Assembly (NCBI GenBank): GCA_016789145.1 | Contig: JAEUQI010000033.1 | Location: forward strand, 1 to 32,609 | Length of the DNA: 32,609 nt | Source of the DNA: Blastocatellia bacterium | GTDB taxonomy: Bacteria; Acidobacteriota; Blastocatellia; Pyrinomonadales; Pyrinomonadaceae | Reading direction: 5' to 3' | In this document: piece by piece, positions 24,705 through 32,601 of the stretch | Layout: each line of letters begins with the position of its first letter | Numbering within the stretch: position 1 is the stretch's first letter | The notes under the pieces: generated by a model | What the model was told of the DNA's origin: nothing | Databases searched by the model: none | Seen by the model: the letters and a program-made list of their open reading frames with translations, nothing else | Position numbers and translations under genes: made by a program

Positions 24705-25721
24705 CTACCGATAGCTCGTATTCGGCGTTGCGAAATAACCTTCGCGGCCGCGAACTGTTAGACGCGGAAATCCGCGGGGAGGTTTTACCTTAACTTTTAC
24801 CTTACGCCATTTGCCATTGGGCTCGAAGTCCTTTGGTGTATAACCCACAGCATACTGATGCCGAAGTTCAAGAGCAATTCGTTCAAATATCTCGTCGAGT
24901 TCGATATCAGACTGAGGAAAGAACGCTCGACCGCCGGTAGCCGAAGCGATCTCCTCGAGAAACGCTTGACCTTGCATACCCATTGCGCCGCTATTGTCGT
25001 TCCGGCCCAAGATGCCAACAGCGTATGTCACTACGTCGGATTCTTTCATCAGGCGGCGAACTTCACTAAAGTTATATCTCGAAGCATTGTCTTGGCCGTC
25101 GCTTATCACGAGCAATGCTCGCTTTTGATGAGCTCCTCGAGTAACTCGCTCAATCCCCAAATAGACAGCGTCGTAGAGAGCAGTGTTATCTTTTGGCTTA
25201 ACAAGGGTCAATTTCTGTAACACCGCATCACCATCGCGCGTACGGTCCATCAATAATTGTGCTCTGCTGTTGAAGGCGATCAAGAAATACTCATCGCTTG
25301 GGTGGCTCGTCATAATGAATCGAGCGAGCGCGTTGCGAGCTTTGCTGACCTTGTCGCCGCCCATCGAACCCGAAATATCGAAAAGCACCCCAATAGACAC
25401 AGGAGCATCACTATCACTGAAAAATGTAATATCTTGCGGGACGCCGTTGTCCATTACTGAGAATGCCTTCTTGTTTAGACCTGAAACATACCTGCCGTAA
25501 TAATCGGTCACCGTCAGCGTTAGCGTGACGAGGTCGGTTTTGACCTTTACCGGTGCATTATCGTCTTCGATGAATTCCAGTTTCGGTTCCGGAGTCGGCG
25601 ACGGCTCAGGGGTTGCCTCCTGAGCAATGCCCAAACCAGTCGAACAAACAAAAAACACGCCAAAAATGAGCCACGATGACAACACGTTGCCAAAATAGAG
25701 CCGGAAACCAGCTACTTTCAT
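24705..25721 (-). CDS. Secreted VWFA-domain protein of acidobacterial type, first in operon
   Basis: A paralogue of the downstream gene, 338 residues long. It has a signal peptide (about 1-34, ending GIAQEA), a Pro/Glu/Thr linker, a strand-rich segment with KTDLVTLTLTVTDYYGRYVSGL and a VWFA domain (about 105-290). The MIDAS site is complete, with DISGS (115-119), a Thr in DNTALYDAVY and ISDGQD. The ATG at 25721 follows GGAG by 6 bases; the TTG at 25733 is rejected because it overlaps that site. The two proteins differ in most surface loops, so the duplication is old. They may act together outside the inner membrane. Confidence 0.9.
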   Translation of the reverse strand: MKVAGFRLYFGNVLSSWLIFGVFFVCSTGLGIAQEATPEPSPTPEPKLEFIEDDNAPVKVKTDLVTLTLTVTDYYGRYVSGLNKKAFSVMDNGVPQDITFFSDSDAPVSIGVLFDISGSMGGDKVSKARNALARFIMTSHPSDEYFLIAFNSRAQLLMDRTRDGDAVLQKLTLVKPKDNTALYDAVYLGIERVTRGAHQKRALLVISDGQDNASRYNFSEVRRLMKESDVVTYAVGILGRNDNSGAMGMQGQAFLEEIASATGGRAFFPQSDIELDEIFERIALELRHQYAVGYTPKDFEPNGKWRKVKVKVKPPRGFPRLTVRGREGYFATPNTSYR

Positions 25722-25883
25722 AAAAAGCTCCAAATAGTACCTTCTAATCTAAAGTAAACCACCAACTACACGCAAGATATTTTTAAGATGTACTGGTTGC
25801 TACTTTAGTTGTTTCGGAGCCGATCATTATTCGACTTAAATCAATTGTATGCAACACCTTGCAACAATTTGGATCACACTGCG

Positions 25884-25940
25884 TGATATACTCCTAATAG
25901 ACTAGAAATTCTCGAACTAGTCTTCGCAATAAATTGCGAA
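25884..25940 (+). promoter_or_regulatory. Promoter and two palindromes before pilC
   Basis: An extended -10 box, TGA-TATACT (25884-25892), is followed by two inverted repeats: GACTAG-N11-CTAGTC (25900-25922) and, directly after it, TTCGCAAT-AA-ATTGCGAA (25923-25940). The first covers the expected start site and the second lies just after it. They may be operator sites or a leader hairpin. Confidence 0.5.
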
Positions 25941-25978
25941 TTAACTGTAGTTTCTGCAGTTTTCCGTCCGATCGATCT

Positions 25979-27217
25979 ATGGCTGAATTTGTTTGCCGCT
26001 TGGGCACACCGGCGGGCGAGGTAATTACTAAAGTCGTTGAAGCCGCTCGTGAGGCAGACGCTCGCGAGCGCCTTGAGAATGACGGCTTCAAGATCTTTGC
26101 GATCTCTTCGTCAGAAGCAGGACTGTCTTCCGTTCTTTCGATCGGCGGCTCAAAGCGTGGCAAGATAAAACAGGCTGATTTTCTGCTGTTTAACCAACAG
26201 TTATCAGCATTGCTTCGTGCAGGGATTCCAGTTTTGCAAGCAATCGAATTGCTTAAAACGCGATCTGCGTCGGAGAATCTGCGGACGATGCTCGTAGATG
26301 TCGAGGAAAAGATCAAAAATGGTGTGCCACTTTCTGATGCACTCGAATCACAGGGGACGTTTCCGAAGATATATACAGCCTCAATTCTCGCCGGCGAAAA
26401 AAGTGGTGCGTTAGACACGGTTCTTGAACGTTTCGTCGTGTATTTGAAACGAAGCGTTGCGATCTCGCGAAAGCTTCGTGGAGCCTTGGCATATCCCGCC
26501 TTTCTGCTTCTGACGGCTACGTTGATGGTCGCATTTCTGACGTTCTACATCGTTCCGAGGATGTCAGATCTTTTCAAGGGCCTGTCAGCGAATCGACAAT
26601 TGCCATCACTTACGCTTGCGGTTCTCGCGGTTTCCAATGGAGTTGCCTCCAATGCCTGGTGGCTGATACCTTTGGTGCTGATCTTGATCGTTGCTTCGAT
26701 CGTTTGGCTTCGAACCTACAACGGTAAGCTGTTGCTGCATAAGGTGTTGCTCAAGACACCGATCGCCGGGAAGTTGATCCGTAACATGACAACGGCGCAG
26801 CTTGCAAGGTCGCTTTCGACACTGATCTCGGGCGGTATTACCGTTCCTGAAAGCTGGGAGATCGCATCGCAATCGATCAATAATCTGGAACTTCGCCGCC
26901 GCAGTCAGGGTGTGTTACCAATGATCCGCGAAGGCCGCGGCTTTACCGAATCGCTTGAAAAGGCCAATTGGGTGCCCGAACTTGCGCTCGACATGATCGG
27001 CATCGGCGAAAAGTCAGGAAGTTTGCGTGAGATGCTCGACGAAGTCGCAACTTTCTACGACGCCGAGTCTGAAGTCAGACTCGAACAACTCACGACGTTG
27101 CTCGAACCAGCGATCTTGGTCGTTATGGCAGCAATTGTGGTAGTCATTTTGCTTGCGATCTATCTACCGATCATTCAGACGATCTCGTCCGGCCCATTTG
27201 GAGGGCGTTCGAACTAA
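25979..27217 (+). CDS. pilC: Type IV pilus/type II secretion inner-membrane platform protein PilC/GspF
   Basis: PilC is the membrane platform on which the assembly ATPase turns to add pilin subunits. The 412-residue protein has two GspF domains. The first (about 65-190) has LLFNQQLSALLRAGIPVLQAIELL and SGALDTVLERF. The second (about 265-390) repeats the pattern with LARSLSTLISGGITVPESWE and GEKSGSLREMLDEVATFYD. Three membrane helices are at about 165-190, 215-240 and 375-398. The ATG at 25979 starts the conserved N-terminus; no clear ribosome-binding site is seen. pilB starts 5 bases after the stop. The order pilC-pilB without pilT or a pilin is unusual; the rest of the machine must be elsewhere. 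Confidence 0.92.
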   Translation: MAEFVCRLGTPAGEVITKVVEAAREADARERLENDGFKIFAISSSEAGLSSVLSIGGSKRGKIKQADFLLFNQQLSALLRAGIPVLQAIELLKTRSASENLRTMLVDVEEKIKNGVPLSDALESQGTFPKIYTASILAGEKSGALDTVLERFVVYLKRSVAISRKLRGALAYPAFLLLTATLMVAFLTFYIVPRMSDLFKGLSANRQLPSLTLAVLAVSNGVASNAWWLIPLVLILIVASIVWLRTYNGKLLLHKVLLKTPIAGKLIRNMTTAQLARSLSTLISGGITVPESWEIASQSINNLELRRRSQGVLPMIREGRGFTESLEKANWVPELALDMIGIGEKSGSLREMLDEVATFYDAESEVRLEQLTTLLEPAILVVMAAIVVVILLAIYLPIIQTISSGPFGGRSN

Positions 27218-27221
27218 TTTT

Positions 27222-28895
27222 ATGGAAGTTACAACGCAAGAAGAGGTCAGTGTTTCCGCACCTACCATAGATGTGTCGGAGTTTGTTGACAAAGAACCGC
27301 CGGAGGTCGTCAGCGCGAAAGAAAAAGCTCGTCGCTATCGAATGCCCTTCATCGATCTATTGCCGCCGGAGCAGCCGTCACCTGTGGATCATGACGAATT
27401 GGCGAAACTTCCGGTCGATCTGATGTTGCGTAATCAGTTCGTGCCTCTCAAGCGAGAAGGCAACGAGCTTCACGCCGCCATGGCTGATCCGACGAATCTA
27501 GAGCGGCTTGATGAGCTTGAGAATGTGCTCAACGTTCGCATCGTTCCTTACGTAGCAACGGCTGGCGCGATCGATGTGGTTTTGCGCAAAGGCGATTCTA
27601 CGCAGCGTGTTCTCGCGGAGGCCGCATCCGGTTTCAAGATCTCGCTTGTTAAGGAAACCGACCAGGGCGAGGAGGTGCTTGACCTCGACAGATTGGCATC
27701 GGATACCGACATGTCGCCGATCATAAAGCTCGTAGATACGGTGCTTTATAACGCAATGGAATCCCGAGCGTCGGATATTCACATTGAGACTCGTGAACGT
27801 GATGTCCAGGTCAAATTCCGAATAGACGGTGCGTTATATGCGAAGGTCGATCCGATCGATATCGCGTATCATCAGCAACTTATCTCGCGTATCAAGGTCA
27901 TGTCCGAACTAGACATTGCCGAACGGCGAGTCCCACAAGATGGTCGTTTTCGTGTTCGCTATAAAGGCCGCACGGTCGATTTTCGTGTGTCGATCATGCC
28001 GACCGTTTTTGGCGAAGACGCCGTTATTCGTATCCTCGACAAAGAGCAGATCAACGAGGAATTCAAGAATCTCAACCTCGAAGTCGTCGGTTTCGACCCT
28101 GACGACCTTGCTCGTTATCGCATCTACATCAAAGAACCTTACGGCATGGTGCTCGTCACAGGACCGACCGGTTCCGGTAAAACGACCACGCTTTACGCTG
28201 GACTGAACGAGATCCGTAATGATGAAGACAAGATCATCACCATCGAAGATCCGGTCGAGTATCAGCTTCACGGCATCGTCCAGATTCCTGTGAACGAGAA
28301 GAAAGGCCTGACGTTTGCTCGCGGTCTTCGTTCTATTCTGCGACACGACCCTGACAAGATAATGGTCGGTGAAATCCGTGACGAAGAGACCGCACAGATC
28401 GCCATTCAATCTGCGTTGACGGGACATCTTGTGTTCACGACGGTTCACGCCAACAACGTTATCGATGTGATCGGTCGTTTCATCAACATGGGTGTTGAGC
28501 CCTATAACTTCGTGTCGGCGTTAAATTGCGTTCTTGCACAACGTCTCGTCCGAAATCTCTGTACTACCTGCAAACGTCAATACGATCCGAGCGATGAGGA
28601 ATTGTCCGTTTCAGGTATGACTCGCGATAGCCTGCCAGCGGGCAAGCCCATCTTTCGCAGCGTCGGTTGTGATGCCTGCAATCATACAGGTTACCGGGGA
28701 AGAACAGCGATCCATGAACTACTCGATATGTCGGACACCATCCGCGAAATGATCGTCGACCGCCGCCCGGGTTCCGAGATCCGCCGCCAAGCCGAAAAAG
28801 AAGGGCTGTCGTCGCTTCGAGAATCTGCGTTAAAGAAGGTGTTCAGCGGTCAGACTACGCTTCACGAGATCAATCGTGTGACGTTTGTCGAGTAA
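27222..28895 (+). CDS. pilB: Type IV pilus/type II secretion assembly ATPase PilB/GspE
   Basis: PilB hydrolyses ATP to drive pilus or pseudopilus extension. The 557-residue protein has an N-terminal GspE/MshE-type domain (about 45-130), which in relatives can bind cyclic di-GMP; whether it does here is not known. The ATPase core has Walker A GPTGSGKTT (314-322), IEDPVEYQ, Walker B IMVGEIRDEE (380-389) and GHLVFTTVHAN. The zinc site is complete: Cys447, Cys450, Cys483, Cys486. The ATG at 27222 is preferred over an earlier in-frame start at 27153 that would overlap pilC by 65 bases. GGAGGG lies 16 bases upstream, a little far. Confidence 0.94.
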   Translation: MEVTTQEEVSVSAPTIDVSEFVDKEPPEVVSAKEKARRYRMPFIDLLPPEQPSPVDHDELAKLPVDLMLRNQFVPLKREGNELHAAMADPTNLERLDELENVLNVRIVPYVATAGAIDVVLRKGDSTQRVLAEAASGFKISLVKETDQGEEVLDLDRLASDTDMSPIIKLVDTVLYNAMESRASDIHIETRERDVQVKFRIDGALYAKVDPIDIAYHQQLISRIKVMSELDIAERRVPQDGRFRVRYKGRTVDFRVSIMPTVFGEDAVIRILDKEQINEEFKNLNLEVVGFDPDDLARYRIYIKEPYGMVLVTGPTGSGKTTTLYAGLNEIRNDEDKIITIEDPVEYQLHGIVQIPVNEKKGLTFARGLRSILRHDPDKIMVGEIRDEETAQIAIQSALTGHLVFTTVHANNVIDVIGRFINMGVEPYNFVSALNCVLAQRLVRNLCTTCKRQYDPSDEELSVSGMTRDSLPAGKPIFRSVGCDACNHTGYRGRTAIHELLDMSDTIREMIVDRRPGSEIRRQAEKEGLSSLRESALKKVFSGQTTLHEINRVTFVE

Positions 28896-28930
28896 GCCGC
28901 AAGATTCAGTGTTCGACTCGTTCAAAAGTC

Positions 28931-29614
28931 ATGAAACGAACGCTCGCATTACAACTTTTTCTGCTTGCCGCTTTGTCGTCATCCTCAATGGCGCAAGGTA
29001 CCGGTAATCCGGCGAATTGGTGCCGTGAGGGCCTATTTACTCACGAGAACATTGATTTCGGCACAGGTTTTGTCAAGGCGGAGCGAGGTAGAACGTTCCT
29101 TTATAAAGATGATCCTGAATCATGCCCAACCGGCAAGAATTGTAGAACACGTTCGTATGTGGTGAATGGCGAGACCGTCATAACAGGTCGGAAGTGGAAC
29201 GGCTTTGTTTGCTCATGGTACACGTCACCAAAGGGTGGTGTTAAGGTCGGCTGGCTCGAGGAAAGCGATGTTGAGTTTCCGAACTTGCTCTTTGACGGCA
29301 GCGACAACGCTTGGGTCGGAGAATGGCGTTATCATTCAAACGTGATCCGCATCGAACGAACCAAAACGTCGGGCGAATTCCGGATAACGGGCGACGCATT
29401 GTGGAAAGGGATGGGCGACAACGTCCACATCGGCGAGCTAAATGGCACCGCGAGATCGGAAAACGGGAAGATCGAATATTCGGATGGTTCGAGCGAATTC
29501 GACTGCAAAGCCACGCTTGATCTGGCCTACACGGGTTACCTTCTGATCAAGGACAACGCCAATTGCGGCGGGATGAACGTCCGGTTTTCAGGTATCTATC
29601 GAAAGATCAAATGA
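28931..29614 (+). CDS. Secreted protein of unknown function with an SH3-like segment
   Basis: I do not recognise a family. The 227-residue protein has a clear signal peptide (about 1-21, cut after SMA). The segment from about 45 to 115 has the strand pattern of a bacterial SH3 domain, with a FLYKD strand, a Cys-containing loop, a KWNGFVCSWY strand and a VGWLEESDV end. The second half (about 125-227) is a separate strand-rich domain beginning WVGEWRYHSNVIRIE. Six Cys residues are spread over both halves and could form disulfides. It is 35 bases after pilB and may share its transcript. Its end overlaps the convergent dehydratase gene by 8 bases. Confidence 0.85.
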   Translation: MKRTLALQLFLLAALSSSSMAQGTGNPANWCREGLFTHENIDFGTGFVKAERGRTFLYKDDPESCPTGKNCRTRSYVVNGETVITGRKWNGFVCSWYTSPKGGVKVGWLEESDVEFPNLLFDGSDNAWVGEWRYHSNVIRIERTKTSGEFRITGDALWKGMGDNVHIGELNGTARSENGKIEYSDGSSEFDCKATLDLAYTGYLLIKDNANCGGMNVRFSGIYRKIK

Positions 29615-30518
29615 TCATTTGCGCATAGATCGCGGCGTCAACGTTCCCACCACTGACGACAACGCACACCTTTTTATTGTCAAAGATCTCTCTGTTTTCA
29701 AGCACGGCACCGAGCGATAACGCTCCTGTCGGTTCACTCTTAAGGTTCGCCAGCCCGAAGTATAACTTCAATGCTGTCGTGATGTTATCCTCGCTAACCT
29801 CAACTATTGTGCGAAGTCCATTCTGAATGATCGGCCAGTTCAACTTGCCTAGCGATAAGGTTCGCGTGCCATCGGCTATGGTTTGCGGTTCGTTTTCGTT
29901 TGCTATCAACTCGCCGGCCTTCAGCGATCGTGCAGCGTCATTGGCCATTGCCGGTTCGGCTCCGATCACTTCAGTCATTACGCCGTTTCGGCAGAAACTT
30001 TGAATGATCCCCGAGATCAAACCACCGCCACCGACCGGGACGACAACTGCGTCGAAGTTGTATTTCGCAAGCTCATCACCAAGCGTCGAATTGCCATCGA
30101 TCACCAACTGATCATCGTAAGCACTCGCCAGATAAGCGTTCGGATGCTCGGCGGCGAGTTGTTTCAGCCGTTCGTAGCGGCTTACAACATTTACGTCGAT
30201 CAGATCGGCGGTTGCGCCGAACGAACGGACGGCTTCTACCTTTACCGAAGCCGAATTCGCGGGCATTATCACCGTGCATTTGCGATTCAATAGCTTGCAA
30301 GCATATGCCAGAGCCTGCCCAAAGTTGCCCGACGACACGCCGATAAACTCCTCCGCATCATCATTTAGCACCACATTGTACGCCGCCCGAAACTTGAAGC
30401 TGCCAGTATGCTGAAACGTCTCGCTCGCGATCGTGACATCCAGGCCGAGATGATCGATAAGTTTTGCCGAACGGATCAGCGTCGTCGGGCGAATTGCGTT
30501 CAATAGCTCTGCTTTCAT
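29607..30518 (-). CDS. PLP-dependent threonine/serine dehydratase (IlvA/TdcB/serine racemase fold)
   Basis: The enzyme probably deaminates threonine or serine to a 2-oxo acid and ammonia. The 303-residue protein has the PLP lysine Lys42 in TGSFKFR, the substrate loop SSGNFGQ (62-68) and the phosphate-binding GGGGL (163-167). It lacks the C-terminal regulatory ACT region of biosynthetic IlvA and is a little shorter than TdcB. Serine racemase or a broader hydroxy-amino-acid enzyme is possible. The ATG at 30518 starts the conserved part; the frame stays open far upstream into gnd, but that part is antisense to gnd. It diverges from gnd across a palindromic gap. Confidence 0.9.
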   Translation of the reverse strand: MKAELLNAIRPTTLIRSAKLIDHLGLDVTIASETFQHTGSFKFRAAYNVVLNDDAEEFIGVSSGNFGQALAYACKLLNRKCTVIMPANSASVKVEAVRSFGATADLIDVNVVSRYERLKQLAAEHPNAYLASAYDDQLVIDGNSTLGDELAKYNFDAVVVPVGGGGLISGIIQSFCRNGVMTEVIGAEPAMANDAARSLKAGELIANENEPQTIADGTRTLSLGKLNWPIIQNGLRTIVEVSEDNITTALKLYFGLANLKSEPTGALSLGAVLENREIFDNKKVCVVVSGGNVDAAIYAQMII

Positions 30519-30524
30519 GTCTTC

Positions 30525-30610
30525 ATTGTAAATTGTACCTTGGCTAATTGTTAATTGGGAGCGAGATATCTGCTTACCAATTAACAATTTATCAGTTAAC
30601 AATTTACAAT
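30525..30610. repeat. 86-base AT-rich palindrome in the divergent promoter region
   Basis: Two nested perfect inverted repeats share one centre: ATTGTAAATTGT/ACAATTTACAAT (30525-30536, 30599-30610) and AATTGTTAATTGG/CCAATTAACAATT (30546-30558, 30577-30589). The gaps between arms are 9 bases on both sides and the loop is 18 bases. It nearly fills the space between the dehydratase and gnd, so it must overlap both promoters or leaders. Confidence 0.85.
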
Positions 30611-30617
30611 CAAGCAT

Positions 30618-32030
30618 ATGGCAAAAGCTCACTTCGGAATGATCGGACTCGGCACAATGGGCCGTAATTTTCTGCTGAATATCGCTGAGCACGGCATTTC
30701 GGGTGTTGGATACGACCTCGATGCGGCGAAACGGCAGCTCCTGCTCGACGAAGGCACCGGAATGCCGCTCGCCGTCGGCGACAGCCTCGAAGATTTCCTC
30801 AGCAAACTCGAATCTCCACGCAACATTATGCTGCTTGTGCCCGCGGGGCCGATCGTCGACACGGTCATCGGCCAGCTCGCTCCTTTGCTCGACGAAGACG
30901 ACCTCATCATCGACGGTGGAAACTCGCATTACACCGACACCGACCGCCGCATTGCCGATCTTGAAGCCAAAGGCGTCGGTTTCATGGGCATCGGCGTCAG
31001 CGGCGGCGAAGAAGGTGCTCGCCACGGTGCCAGCATCATGCCCGGCGGCCGTCGCGAGCATTACGACCGTATCGCCGCCACGCTCGCGGCCGTCTCCGCC
31101 AAAGTGAACGGCGAACCATGCGTCGCCTACATGGGCGGCGGTTCCGCGGGCCATTTCGTCAAGATGGTTCACAACGGCATCGAGTACGGCATGATGCAGC
31201 TCATCGCCGAGACCTACGATCTGATGCACCGCGTTTTGCACATGGAAAACACGGAGATGCACCGTACGTTTGCCGAATGGAACAGCGGCGAATTGGGTTC
31301 GTTCCTCGTCGAGATCACCGCCGAAGTCCTACGCAAGACCGATCCCGACACCGGCAATCCGCTCGTCTCGATGATCCTCGACACCGCCGGCCAAAAGGGA
31401 ACCGGCAAATGGACATCGCAGGCCGCGATGGACCACGGAGTACCGATCCCGACGATCGATTCGGCAGTGACAATGCGGCAGATCTCGTCGCAAAAGGCCG
31501 TTCGAAAGGCCATCGCAGCCGAATACGACAAGATGTCAGCAAGCGCCGATCTGAGCCGTTCGCGGACATCTGCGGGCGAGCTCCGAGACGCCTTGCTGTG
31601 TGCATTCGTGCTGACCTACGCGCAAGGAATGTCGCTGCTTCGTCATGCTTCGATCGAGCGAAATTATGGCCTCGATCTCGCCGAGATCGCCAGAATCTGG
31701 CGCGGAGGCTGCATTATTCGCTCCAAACTGCTCGAATCGATCCGTACGGCGTACGCAAACGCTCCAACACTCGAAAACCTCGTACTCGACCGAGCCACAG
31801 CTCAGCTTCTTCATTCACGCATCAGTTCGCTCCGCAAAGCCGTCGTCGCCTTCAACGAGAACGGCATTCCCGCCGCCTGTTTCGCCTCCGCGCTGGCGTA
31901 TTTCGACGCCTTCCGCACCGAACGCCTCCCCGCCAACCTAATCCAAGCCCAACGCGACTACTTCGGTGCCCACACGTACCAACGAACCGACAAAGAAGGT
32001 ACGTTTCATACAGACGATTGGGAGAAGTAG
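30618..32030 (+). CDS. gnd: 6-phosphogluconate dehydrogenase, decarboxylating
   Basis: Gnd converts 6-phosphogluconate to ribulose-5-phosphate and CO2 in the oxidative pentose phosphate pathway. The 470-residue protein has the full-length form, with nucleotide-binding GLGTMG (10-15), the signature SGGEEGARHG (128-137), and the catalytic Lys182 within HFVKMVHNGIEY. The coenzyme-specificity loop after the second strand reads Y32-D-L-D35. The E. coli NADP-dependent enzyme has Asn-Arg-Ser there, so Asp33 and the missing Arg suggest NAD+ as coenzyme. Codon use is clearly richer in G/C at third positions than the neighbours, which keeps long shadow frames open. A minisatellite begins at its stop codon. 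Confidence 0.96.
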   Translation: MAKAHFGMIGLGTMGRNFLLNIAEHGISGVGYDLDAAKRQLLLDEGTGMPLAVGDSLEDFLSKLESPRNIMLLVPAGPIVDTVIGQLAPLLDEDDLIIDGGNSHYTDTDRRIADLEAKGVGFMGIGVSGGEEGARHGASIMPGGRREHYDRIAATLAAVSAKVNGEPCVAYMGGGSAGHFVKMVHNGIEYGMMQLIAETYDLMHRVLHMENTEMHRTFAEWNSGELGSFLVEITAEVLRKTDPDTGNPLVSMILDTAGQKGTGKWTSQAAMDHGVPIPTIDSAVTMRQISSQKAVRKAIAAEYDKMSASADLSRSRTSAGELRDALLCAFVLTYAQGMSLLRHASIERNYGLDLAEIARIWRGGCIIRSKLLESIRTAYANAPTLENLVLDRATAQLLHSRISSLRKAVVAFNENGIPAACFASALAYFDAFRTERLPANLIQAQRDYFGAHTYQRTDKEGTFHTDDWEK

Positions 32031-32101
32031 CTGTCCCGACTGTCCGCACCGTTCGCAGCGTTCTTGCTGTCCGTGCTGTCCGCGCTGTCCGTGCTGTCCG
32101 C
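32030..32101. repeat. 9-base minisatellite, eight copies
   Basis: Eight 9-base units run in register from the last base of the gnd stop codon. The final four are GCTGTCCGT, GCTGTCCGC, GCTGTCCGT, GCTGTCCGC; the earlier four are degenerate. The gradient suggests slippage at the 3' side. Confidence 0.85.
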
Positions 32102-32209
32102 GGCATGTTTCACGAGTTGGAATGCGGTTTTGCTAGTCACACTGGTAACTGCATATGTAACAGTCATTTACGACGACACGCTAATGTATTAGATAAGCAA
32201 ACGTTCCAG

Positions 32210-32237
32210 ACGCGTTCCAGAGGTTTGTGGAACGCGT
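32210..32237. repeat. 10-bp inverted repeat
   Basis: ACGCGTTCCA (32210-32219) and TGGAACGCGT (32228-32237) flank an 8-base loop. A partial third copy, ACGTTCCAGA, lies just before it (32201-32210). No T-run follows on either strand, so a protein-binding site or RNA structure is as likely as a terminator. Confidence 0.6.
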
Positions 32238-32293
32238 AAACCACTGTATTTAGGACAGATATGCGATTTCCACAGGCAAATTTCACTACTTTT

Positions 32294-32321
32294 CAAAAAA
32301 AGTGTAAGACAATGTCTTACA
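32294..32321 (-). terminator. Hairpin with A-run: minus-strand terminator or operator
   Basis: TGTAAGAC (32303-32310) and GTCTTACA (32314-32321) are perfect arms around AAT, preceded by a run of seven A's. On the minus strand this is a stem followed by CTTTTTTT, the shape of an intrinsic terminator. No minus-strand gene is seen feeding into it in this window. The short loop also suits a regulator-binding palindrome. Confidence 0.5.
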
Positions 32322-32540
32322 GGCCTCGAGAGAGCCTGGTTTGGGCAAATTCAATAGGAATGCCACATTCCGGTCTGCCTGATCGTTTGCGTTCGTTATT
32401 CGCCAATTCGATGTCAAAGAACCGGCCGCCTATAGATTGCGGCTGTTAGCGAGTATATCATATATGCAACGCTGTTTCAACGATTTCGTGAAAAGTAAGG
32501 ACTTTTGCTGACGAGTGTTCTGCCATCTTCTGACTACTGC

Positions 32541-32561
32541 CTACCGACTACCGACTACCGC
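32541..32561. repeat. Three-copy 7-base tandem repeat
   Basis: CTACCGA, CTACCGA, CTACCGC in a row, with a degenerate copy (GACTACTGC) just before. It lies immediately upstream of the outgoing promoter. Confidence 0.7.
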
Positions 32562-32573
32562 CTTCCTCTCCCC

Positions 32574-32601
32574 TTGACACTAAGTTCTTCTCGCGTATTA
32601 T
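32574..32601 (+). promoter_or_regulatory. Strong sigma70 promoter facing out of the window
   Basis: A perfect TTGACA (32574-32579) and TATTAT (32596-32601) are separated by 16 bases. It is the best consensus match in the window. The gene it drives lies beyond 32609; a stable RNA or a highly expressed gene is likely, which is inference. Confidence 0.75.

Noticed and set aside
30519..31262. Upstream extension of the dehydratase frame (about 250 residues)
   Set aside because: It is antisense to the conserved 5' half of gnd, has a low-complexity Asp/Ala/Val/His composition, and the family start lies at 30518.
32030..32101. CRISPR-like array
   Set aside because: Units are contiguous 9-mers with no spacers.
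31118..32239. 373-residue plus-strand frame inside gnd
   Set aside because: It overlaps gnd in another frame, is Arg-rich and patternless, and is open only because of high GC at gnd third positions; it runs into the minisatellite.
32261..32449. 62-residue frame in the final non-coding region
   Set aside because: No ribosome-binding site, crosses a perfect hairpin with an A-run, and the product shows no domain, signal or membrane pattern.
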